From: an uncultured Gemmataceae bacterium
GTDB taxonomy: Bacteria > Planctomycetota > Planctomycetia > Gemmatales > Gemmataceae
NCBI GenBank assembly: GCA_937922175.1
Contig: CAKZUU010000245.1
Location: 1-7,350, forward strand
Length of the DNA stretch: 7,350 bases
Direction of reading: 5' to 3'
The notes beneath the pieces were generated by a model, which worked only from the letters and a program-made list of their open reading frames with translations, had not been told where the DNA came from and did no database searches. Of the stretch, positions 1 through 5,919 are shown piece by piece; position 1 is the stretch's first letter; each line of letters opens with the position of its first letter. The translations under genes and the position numbers were made by a program.

Positions 1-1
1 C

Positions 2-415
2 GGTGTGAATATGGGCGGTCAGGGGGCCTTACGCCTTGCTTTCAAGCATCCCCACCTGTTCCCGGTCGTCGCGGCGTTGGGACCTTCGATCGAGTACCAC
101 GAGTTGTACTGGTCCGGTTTAGCCATTGACGAAATGTATCGCAGCAAGGAAGAGTGCCGACAAGACACGGCCCCGATGCATATCAATCCCCATGATTTTC
201 CGCCCCACATCTTCTTCTCGGCCGATCCCGAGGATCCCTGGTGGCGGGGCTGTGATCGACTGCGGGAAAAGCTGACCGCCCTGGGAATCGCTCACCGCTG
301 CGACCTGATGACCCGAGCGGGAGGGCATACTTGGGCGTACTTCGACATTTATGCCGAGCGAGCCATTCGATTTGTACGTGAGGCGCTGGATCGGGAGAGT
401 CGTCGGCTGCTTTGA
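2..415 (+). CDS. Esterase D-like alpha/beta hydrolase, C-terminal part, nucleophile Ser replaced by Asn
   Basis: This is the 3' end of a gene that begins before the window; the frame is open from base 2 and stops with TGA at 413-415. The visible ~137 residues look like the C-terminal half of a putative esterase (esterase D / PF00756-like alpha/beta hydrolase). They begin at the nucleophile elbow, G-V-N-M-G-G-Q-G-A-L, followed by a helix ending in KHP. Later come an Asp-rich turn (ADPEDPWW, codons near 221-244), where the family carries its acid residue, and AGGHTWAYF (codons near 314-340), where it carries the catalytic His. The elbow Ser expected in G-x-S-x-G is Asn (AAT at 8-10), one transition from AGT. 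If real, classical serine hydrolase chemistry is lost while the putative Asp and His are kept. Substrate is unknown. Family assignment is fairly sure; activity is doubtful. Confidence 0.75.
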   Translation, partial: GVNMGGQGALRLAFKHPHLFPVVAALGPSIEYHELYWSGLAIDEMYRSKEECRQDTAPMHINPHDFPPHIFFSADPEDPWWRGCDRLREKLTALGIAHRCDLMTRAGGHTWAYFDIYAERAIRFVREALDRESRRLL

Positions 416-428
416 GAAGCGTGGGGCG

Positions 429-449
429 CCTCTCTGAAGACGGGAGAGG
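429..449. other. Short inverted repeat downstream of the esterase gene
   Basis: CCTCTC (429-434) pairs exactly with GAGAGG (444-449) around a 9-base loop, 13 bases after the esterase stop codon. There is no T-run after it, so it is not a standard intrinsic terminator; it may only help transcript 3'-end formation or be chance. The rest of the gap 416-667 shows no convincing gene and no clear -35/-10 pair, although the gltA promoter could lie there. Confidence 0.25.
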
Positions 450-658
450 ACGGCGGCTGGGTTCTCGGACGTCCCCTTGGCGTCGTGAGGAAAATCCGGC
501 TCAGCTGTGAGTCGTGTCGCGGAAGCCATGGACGTTGGGAAGTGATCAAAATGGCGGTAACAGCCTTGGATTTCCGCTAGCCGAGTCTCGACTTGGGCTG
601 TAATTCAAACACGGTTGAGACCTGCCGTGGGCCCTTCGCCAGACGAGGCGCGTTGCGT

Positions 659-662
659 GGAG
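659..662 (+). promoter_or_regulatory. Shine-Dalgarno site of gltA
   Basis: GGAG lies 5 bases before the ATG at 668. It decides the start in favour of this ATG over the in-frame TTG at 593, whose extra 25 residues resemble no citrate synthase N-terminus. Confidence 0.6.
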
Positions 663-667
663 AATTC

Positions 668-1813
668 ATGAGTCAACTAGAAATTCGGCCCGGTCTGGAG
701 GATGTGCCGGTCGCGAAGTCGGCGATCAGCTTCATCGACGGGAAGAATGCCCGACTGGAGTACCGCGGTATCGCCGTGGAGACCTTGGCCCTGGAGAGTT
801 CTTTCGAGGAAGTGTCTTGGCTGTTGCTCAAAGGGGACCTTCCGACGCAGCGTGAACTGGCGGAATTTGATGGCCAACTGCGACAGCACCGCCGGCTGAA
901 GTACAAACTGCGGGACTTGATCAAGACTCTCCCGGAGACCGGTCATCCGATGGATGCGTTGCAAGCGGGAGTGGCCGCCTTGGGGATGTTTTACCCCGCG
1001 CGCGACGTGCGGAACGAGCAGAGCAATTGGCTGTCGGTGATCCGGATTTTGGCGAAAATGCCAACGATCGTCGCGGCGTTCCATCGCTTGCGCGTCGGGG
1101 ATGACGCGATTCCACCGCGTGACGATTTAGATCACGCGGCGAACTTTTATTGGATGCTGTTCGAGCGGGAGCCGACCCCGGCCGTCCGGAAAGTGCTCGA
1201 TGCCTGCTTGATCTTACATGCCGAGCATTCGATGAACGCATCGACGTTTTCCGGCCGAGTCACCGCCTCGACCTTGTCGAGTCCGTTTTCCGTCATCAGT
1301 GCCGCCATCGGGACATTGACGGGGCCACTGCATGGCGGGGCAAACCAGGAAACGCTCGAGATGTTAGAGGAGATCGGAACGGTGGCGAACGTGAAGCCTT
1401 GGTTGGAGCAGAAGCGAGCCGCCGATCCGAAATTCAAAATCATGGGGATGGGCCATCGTGTCTACAAGGTAAAGGACCCCCGAGCGACGGTGTTGCAGCA
1501 ACTCGCGGAGAAAGTGTTCGTGGAATCGGGCCGTCCCGCTCTTTATGACGTTGCCGTGGAGTTGGAAAAGGTGGCGGAACCCATCTACGGTCCCAAAGGC
1601 GTTTACCCCAACGTCGATTTTTACTCGGGCACGGTCTATCGAGCGTTGGGCTTGCCAAGTGATCTTTTCACCCCGATTTTTGCCATCGCGCGGTCGGCCG
1701 GCTGGCTGGCGCATTGGTTGGAACAGCTACAAAATAATCGAATCTTCCGTCCGGAACAAGAATACGTGGGCAAGCGCAACCAGCCCTACATTCCGCTGGC
1801 GAAGCGTCCGTGA
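668..1813 (+). CDS. gltA: Citrate synthase
   Basis: Condenses oxaloacetate and acetyl-CoA to citrate, the entry step of the TCA cycle, in the cytoplasm. The 381-residue product starts MSQLEIRPGLEDV. Its length matches the short bacterial/archaeal-type citrate synthases and lacks the N-terminal extension linked to NADH inhibition in the longer Gram-negative enzymes. Family motifs are all present: LHAEHSMNAST (His 184 and 187), GPLHGGAN (His 222, oxaloacetate-binding/catalytic), GMGHRVY (His 263, Arg 264), and VDFYSG with the catalytic Asp at 317. RIFRPEQEYVG near residues 358-368 holds the C-terminal Arg. A GGAG ribosome site supports this start. It follows a 252-base gap and is followed after 69 bases by serS. 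The close relative 2-methylcitrate synthase cannot be excluded from sequence alone, but no propionate-pathway genes adjoin it. Confidence 0.93.
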   Translation: MSQLEIRPGLEDVPVAKSAISFIDGKNARLEYRGIAVETLALESSFEEVSWLLLKGDLPTQRELAEFDGQLRQHRRLKYKLRDLIKTLPETGHPMDALQAGVAALGMFYPARDVRNEQSNWLSVIRILAKMPTIVAAFHRLRVGDDAIPPRDDLDHAANFYWMLFEREPTPAVRKVLDACLILHAEHSMNASTFSGRVTASTLSSPFSVISAAIGTLTGPLHGGANQETLEMLEEIGTVANVKPWLEQKRAADPKFKIMGMGHRVYKVKDPRATVLQQLAEKVFVESGRPALYDVAVELEKVAEPIYGPKGVYPNVDFYSGTVYRALGLPSDLFTPIFAIARSAGWLAHWLEQLQNNRIFRPEQEYVGKRNQPYIPLAKRP

Positions 1814-1867
1814 TATTTTGGCTGGCCGGTGATCGATCGGACCTGAGGCCGTTGCTGCCTCTTCCCC

Positions 1868-1871
1868 AGGA
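1868..1871 (+). promoter_or_regulatory. Probable Shine-Dalgarno site of serS
   Basis: AGGA sits 11 bases before the ATG at 1883. It overlaps the alternative in-frame ATG at 1871, which has no spaced ribosome site of its own. This and the typical SerRS opening MLDI favour 1883 as the start. Confidence 0.4.
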
Positions 1872-1882
1872 TGGATTCGCAC

Positions 1883-3196
1883 ATGTTGGACATTCATTTC
1901 ATCCGCGAGAACCTGGATCGCGTGCGGGCCAACGTGGTGAATCGGGGTGTCAAGGCGGACGTCGATCGTGTTGTCGCCTTAGACGATGCCCGGAAACGCC
2001 TCGTCAACGACTTGCAGAAACTCCAACAACGGCAAAACGAGGTCGCGAAGAGCATTCCCAAGGAGGCGGACCCGAGTCACAAGCAAGCGCTAGTCGCCGA
2101 GGGACGCGAATTGAAGGAGCAGGTGGCCGGGCTGAGCAAGGAACTCGATCGGATCGCGGCCGAGCTGCACGTGGCTCTGCTGACCCTGCCCAACATGACG
2201 CACCCGGAGGCTCCCGTCAGCATCGACCCGACGGGAAATCGAGTGATTCGTCGCTGGGGTGAGCCGAAACGGTTCGATTTTCCGCCGAAGGATCACGTCG
2301 CTTTGGCCGAAGCTCTTCATCTGGTGGATTTCGAGGCCGGAGCCTCGGTATCCGGGCAGAAATTCTATTTTTTGAAGAACGAAGCGGTTCTGCTCGAGTT
2401 GGCGCTGATCCAGTATGCCCTCCAGAAGCTGATCGCCGAGGGTTATACGCCCGTCATCACGCCGGACCTCGCCCGGGCTGAAGTGCTCGAGGGAATTGGT
2501 TTTCAACCTCGCGACCCTGCGGAAACACGACAGGTTTACACCATCGCAGATAGTGACCTGTGTCTGATCGGGACGGCGGAAATTACGTTAGGGGGGATGC
2601 ATCGGGATCAGATTTTCGACGAATTGGACTTGCCCAAAAAATACGTTGGCTTGTCCCATTGCTTTCGGACCGAGGCGGGGGCACCGGGTCGGGATACACG
2701 GGGGCTCTATCGCGTCCACCAGTTCACGAAAGTCGAGATGTTCGCGTTTTGTACGCCCGATCAAAGCGAGTCGTTGCACTTGGAGCTATTGAGGATCGAA
2801 GAGGAGATTTTTCAAGGTCTCGGGCTGCCGTACCAGGTCGTCGACACCTGCACGGGAGACTTAGGAGGTCCGGCGTACCGCAAATATGATCTCGAAGCGT
2901 GGATGCCCGGTCGTGGTCAAGGCGGAGATTATGGTGAAGTGACAAGCACCTCCAACTGCACTGACTTCCAAGCACGTCGGCTGAAGATTCGCTATCGCAA
3001 AGCCGGTCAGAAGGGAACGCACTTCGTTCACACCTTAAACGGCACGGCCGTGGCTGTCAGTCGAACCCTCGTCGCGCTTCTGGAAAACTATCAACGGGCG
3101 GATGGCAGCGTCGTCGTGCCGGAAGTTCTTCGGCCCTGGGTTGGGAAAGAAGTGATCGAGCGATCCAAGAACGTGATACCTCCTCGGTCGAAGTGA
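1883..3196 (+). CDS. serS: Seryl-tRNA synthetase
   Basis: Class II aminoacyl-tRNA synthetase that charges tRNA-Ser (and tRNA-Sec where present) with serine, using ATP. The 437-residue product is of normal family length. The N-terminus MLDIHFIRENLDRVR is typical. Residues ~30-105 form the charged, heptad-like helical arm that binds the tRNA variable loop. The catalytic core follows: the serine-recognising T-A-E at residues 231-233, motif 2 (FRTEAG with Arg 262 and Glu 264, then GLYRVHQF to KVE at ~274-285), the LGGPAYRKYDLEAW segment near 327-340, TSTSNCTDFQARR near 354-366, and motif 3 (NGTAVAVSRTLVALLENYQ with Arg 394). No key residue is missing. An ATG at 1871 would add only MDSH. The gene ends 112 bases before aroDE, and no intrinsic terminator is evident after it. 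Confidence 0.96.
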   Translation: MLDIHFIRENLDRVRANVVNRGVKADVDRVVALDDARKRLVNDLQKLQQRQNEVAKSIPKEADPSHKQALVAEGRELKEQVAGLSKELDRIAAELHVALLTLPNMTHPEAPVSIDPTGNRVIRRWGEPKRFDFPPKDHVALAEALHLVDFEAGASVSGQKFYFLKNEAVLLELALIQYALQKLIAEGYTPVITPDLARAEVLEGIGFQPRDPAETRQVYTIADSDLCLIGTAEITLGGMHRDQIFDELDLPKKYVGLSHCFRTEAGAPGRDTRGLYRVHQFTKVEMFAFCTPDQSESLHLELLRIEEEIFQGLGLPYQVVDTCTGDLGGPAYRKYDLEAWMPGRGQGGDYGEVTSTSNCTDFQARRLKIRYRKAGQKGTHFVHTLNGTAVAVSRTLVALLENYQRADGSVVVPEVLRPWVGKEVIERSKNVIPPRSK

Positions 3197-3256
3197 TCGA
3201 CGTTTTGAATTCTCACGGCCAACCGGCGAGCTATCGTCGAATGCCGACGGTCGCGG

Positions 3257-3262
3257 TATGAT
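3257..3262 (+). promoter_or_regulatory. Possible -10 box upstream of aroDE
   Basis: TATGAT differs from the TATAAT consensus at one position and lies 46 bases before the aroDE ATG in the serS-aroDE gap. No good -35 hexamer sits 16-18 bases upstream (TTGAAT at 3205-3210 is too far), and there is no TGn extension. It could start the aroDE-ald-xseAB unit, but the call rests on one hexamer. Confidence 0.25.
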
Positions 3263-3308
3263 GAAAACAATGGTGGGCTAACCGCTCGCTCCACGTCGAG
3301 TCTTGCAC

Positions 3309-4772
3309 ATGATCTGCATAACGATCGCTCAAGAATCACGTCGCTTGGCTTTGGCGGATATGCTGAATGCTGCGTCGATGGGTGCCGATCTTCTCGAAGT
3401 CCGTTTGGATACGTTCGAGCATGATCCGGACCCCAAGGAACTACTGTCAGCCCGTCGGAAGCCCGTCATCTTTTCCTGTCGACGTCGCAGTGATGGCGGA
3501 GCGTGGAAAGGGACGGAACAGGCACGCATCGTTTTGTTGAAAACAGCGATCGTCGCCCAAGCGGACTATTGCGAATTGGAGTGGGATATCGCCGATCAGG
3601 TCAGACGTTTCGGATCCTGCCAACGAGTGATTGCCTACACCAACTTGGAGGAAGCGCCACCGGATATCGCTGACATCTATGAGGAGGCAAAGAAGAAAGA
3701 CCCCGATGTGATCAAGCTGACCTGTCGCGCCCGCACTCCGGAGGAGGCTTGGCCCCTGGTGAAGATCCTCGCCAAATCGACGGTGCCCACGGTCGTCGTC
3801 GGTTTGGGTCGACCCGGTTTGATGTTGACGATCCTCGGACGAAAAATCGGCGCTCCGTTTGCGGTTGCCGCTCTGGAACGTGGCATGGAGGTCTATCCAG
3901 GCCAGCCGACCATTAGCGAGCTGGAGCGGATATACCATTACCGCCAGATCCATCGCCAAACGCCCTTTCTGGGTGTTACCGGTTTGGGCAGCTGGTCGAC
4001 GGCGATGATAGCGACGCTGAATCATGCCTTTGAATTGCTGCAACTCCCGAATCGTTGTCTTCCCCTGCAAGTGGGAAACGTGCGGCTTTTTCGGAAGATC
4101 ATCGAGGCGGTGAAACTCGTCGGCGTAGTGGTGGATGCAGAACATCAGCAGGCTCTACGCGAGGTTGTCACGGAATTTGACTCGGCGGCGACGGATCGTT
4201 CCGTGGATCTTCTCGTGCAGCCGGAGGCGAAGCGTTGGCAGGGGGCGCACACGCTGGGCCCTGCCGCTGCGGCAGCGCTCCAGGCGCATCTGCACAAGGG
4301 CGGTCGATCGTTGCAGGGGGCGATCGTGATGATCGCGGGTATTACCCCCTTGTCGCGGGGGGTGGCCCACGAACTTTCCGCAGGCGGTGCACGACTGATT
4401 TTTGCAAGCCATGATCGGCAGGAGGCGGCCCGAATGTGTCAGCAACTGGGGGGGCGGTTGATTCAACCCGAGGCGATCTACACCACGTTGCACGATGTGG
4501 TCGTTGTCAGCCGAGAAGATCCCGACGCACCCTCGGATCGACCACCCGTTCAACCCAATTACCTGCGGGGGGGGATGGTTGTGCTCGATTTGACCCAACC
4601 GGGTTCCGAGACCGAGTTCACCCGCGAGGCCCGATGGCGAGGTGCTCAAGTCGTCTCATGCCGTCGATTGATCGCTGAACAAGCGAGAAGGATCGTTCAC
4701 CGCCTGACGAGCCGAGATGTCGACGTCCAGGAGTTGATGTCGGCGAGCGAAGGGATTCTCGAAGAGGAGTAG
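3309..4772 (+). CDS. aroDE: Fused AroD-AroE homologue (type I 3-dehydroquinate dehydratase + shikimate dehydrogenase) with degenerate active sites
   Basis: The 487-residue protein joins two shikimate-pathway folds. Residues ~1-215 resemble type I 3-dehydroquinate dehydratase: EVRLD (Glu 30, Arg 32), FSCR (Arg 58), the Schiff-base Lys 136 in VIKL, and PGQ (Gln 199). However, Asn 112 stands where the catalytic His is expected, and Leu 173-Thr 174 stand where the substrate-binding Ser-Arg pair is expected. Residues ~219-487 resemble shikimate dehydrogenase: Ser 228 and Ser 230 match the SxS shikimate site, LDLTQPGSET matches the D-x-x-Y-x-P-x-x-T region, and Gln 458 matches the C-terminal Gln. 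But Gln 280 replaces the catalytic Lys, Leu 316 the catalytic Asp, and AGITPLS the NADP-binding GxGG loop. The frame is open throughout, so this is not a decayed pseudogene. The start is the ATG at 3309; a TTG two codons earlier is possible, and no clear Shine-Dalgarno is seen. Plant and some planctomycete AroDE fusions are bifunctional; whether this one is active is doubtful. Confidence 0.8.
   Translation: MICITIAQESRRLALADMLNAASMGADLLEVRLDTFEHDPDPKELLSARRKPVIFSCRRRSDGGAWKGTEQARIVLLKTAIVAQADYCELEWDIADQVRRFGSCQRVIAYTNLEEAPPDIADIYEEAKKKDPDVIKLTCRARTPEEAWPLVKILAKSTVPTVVVGLGRPGLMLTILGRKIGAPFAVAALERGMEVYPGQPTISELERIYHYRQIHRQTPFLGVTGLGSWSTAMIATLNHAFELLQLPNRCLPLQVGNVRLFRKIIEAVKLVGVVVDAEHQQALREVVTEFDSAATDRSVDLLVQPEAKRWQGAHTLGPAAAAALQAHLHKGGRSLQGAIVMIAGITPLSRGVAHELSAGGARLIFASHDRQEAARMCQQLGGRLIQPEAIYTTLHDVVVVSREDPDAPSDRPPVQPNYLRGGMVVLDLTQPGSETEFTREARWRGAQVVSCRRLIAEQARRIVHRLTSRDVDVQELMSASEGILEEE
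4764..4769 (+). promoter_or_regulatory. Shine-Dalgarno site of ald, inside the end of aroDE
   Basis: GAGGAG lies 6 bases before the ald ATG and encodes the last two Glu codons of aroDE. It is the strongest ribosome site in the window and suggests that ald is translated from the aroDE transcript, possibly with translational coupling. Confidence 0.7.
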
Positions 4773-4775
4773 CGC

Positions 4776-5876
4776 ATGATCGTCGGCGTGCTGAAAGAGA
4801 TCAAATCGGATGAATATCGGGTCGCGATGACACCGGCCGGCGTCGAAGAGTTGACCGAGGATGGCCATGAGGTGTTGGTTCAAGCCGGGGCGGGTCAGGG
4901 AAGCGGCATCAGCGATGAACAATATGCCGAGAACGGGGCGCAAATCATCGCGTCGGCAGCGGATGTTTGGCGTGCAGCGGACATGATTGTCAAAGTGAAA
5001 GAGCCTCTCCCACAGGAGTGGCCTCTGTTGCGCCGCGGACAGATCGTGTTTACCTATTTCCACTTTGCTGCCGACGAAGCGCTGACCCGTGCGATCATGG
5101 AGTCGGGAATCATTGCCATCGCCTATGAAACGATCCGCGACGCGCGGGGGACCCTTCCCTTGCTCACACCGATGAGCGAAGTGGCCGGACGCATGAGCAT
5201 CCAGGAAGGGGCGAAGTTTCTGGAACGACCCTTCCAGGGCCGGGGCATCTTGCTCGGCGGTGTGCCCGGGGTCGCGCCGGCGACCGTCACGATCTTGGGT
5301 GGGGGAGTGGTTGGGGCCAACGCAGCCAAGGTGGCCGCAGGTTTGGGAGCGAACGTCTTCATTCTCGACATCAATGTCGATCGACTACGATATCTGGATG
5401 ATGTCATGCCGCCCAATGTCACCACCTTGTTCAGCGATCGACACAATATCCGGCAATGCCTATCCTTGTCCGATCTCGTCATCGGTGCGGTCCTCATCCC
5501 CGGTGCGCGAGCACCCCGTCTGATCAGTCGGGACGATCTGAAACGCATGATCCCGCGCGCGGTCATCATTGACGTCGCCATCGACCAAGGGGGATGCGTC
5601 GAGACCGCTCAACCGACGACTCACAGTCATCCGACCTACATCGTCGATGACGTCGTGCATTACTGCGTGGCCAACATGCCCGGCGCTGTTGGTCGAACCA
5701 GCACCTATGCTCTGACCAATGTGACGCTGCCCTATATCCGCCAATTGGCGAATCGCGGTTTCCCACAGGCGATTCAAGAGAATTCGGCCCTGCGACACGG
5801 TGTGAACATCGCTGAGGGGAAAGTCACTAACAACGTCCTGGCTGAAACGTTTGGGTTGCCTTGGACCGCCCTCTGA
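4776..5876 (+). CDS. ald: Alanine dehydrogenase
   Basis: NAD-dependent enzyme that interconverts L-alanine with pyruvate plus ammonium. It usually works as a cytoplasmic hexamer, in alanine catabolism or in ammonium assimilation. The 366-residue protein is of normal length and opens with the family N-terminus MIVGVLKEIK. The key residues fall at the positions known from characterised enzymes: Arg 15 and Lys 75 (in KVKEP) for pyruvate binding, His 96 (in TYFHF) and Asp 270 (in DVAIDQGGC) for catalysis. ILGGGVVG at 173-180 is the Rossmann glycine loop, and Asp 198 ends the second strand as expected for NAD. HYCVANMPGAVGRTST near 295-310 is also typical. No defects are visible. It starts 3 bases after aroDE with a strong ribosome site and is followed after 43 bases by xseA, so it is probably co-transcribed with both. 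Saccharopine dehydrogenase and transhydrogenase alpha subunits are related but differ in length and motifs. Confidence 0.95.
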   Translation: MIVGVLKEIKSDEYRVAMTPAGVEELTEDGHEVLVQAGAGQGSGISDEQYAENGAQIIASAADVWRAADMIVKVKEPLPQEWPLLRRGQIVFTYFHFAADEALTRAIMESGIIAIAYETIRDARGTLPLLTPMSEVAGRMSIQEGAKFLERPFQGRGILLGGVPGVAPATVTILGGGVVGANAAKVAAGLGANVFILDINVDRLRYLDDVMPPNVTTLFSDRHNIRQCLSLSDLVIGAVLIPGARAPRLISRDDLKRMIPRAVIIDVAIDQGGCVETAQPTTHSHPTYIVDDVVHYCVANMPGAVGRTSTYALTNVTLPYIRQLANRGFPQAIQENSALRHGVNIAEGKVTNNVLAETFGLPWTAL

Positions 5877-5919
5877 GGCCGACCCGAAGCAAGTGTCCTG
5901 CTCGATCAGGCGAATTCTG

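Noticed and set aside
119..549. Minus-strand frames covering the esterase end and the following gap
   Set aside because: The proteins are rich in Arg/Ser/Pro without any recognisable domain, and no ribosome site was evident; treated as chance.
593..667. Upstream in-frame extension of citrate synthase from TTG at 593
   Set aside because: The extra 25 residues do not look like a citrate synthase N-terminus, while the ATG at 668 has GGAG five bases upstream.
1814..1882. Possible terminator or operator with GATCGATC between gltA and serS
   Set aside because: The palindrome is short and part of the general CGATCG abundance, and no stem followed by a T-run could be built.
3197..3256. Intrinsic terminator after serS
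   Set aside because: Only stems of about four base pairs (CGGC/GCCG) can be drawn and there is no T-run.
3259..3282. Tiny frame MMKTMVG before aroDE as a possible leader peptide
   Set aside because: Seven codons with no run of aromatic residues, no attenuator-like hairpins and overlap with the possible -10 box; no support beyond a chance ATG.
3447..4145. 232-codon open frame on the minus strand within aroDE
   Set aside because: It is fully antisense to a gene with recognisable domains, has low-complexity composition and resembles no family; long antisense frames are common in GC-rich genes.
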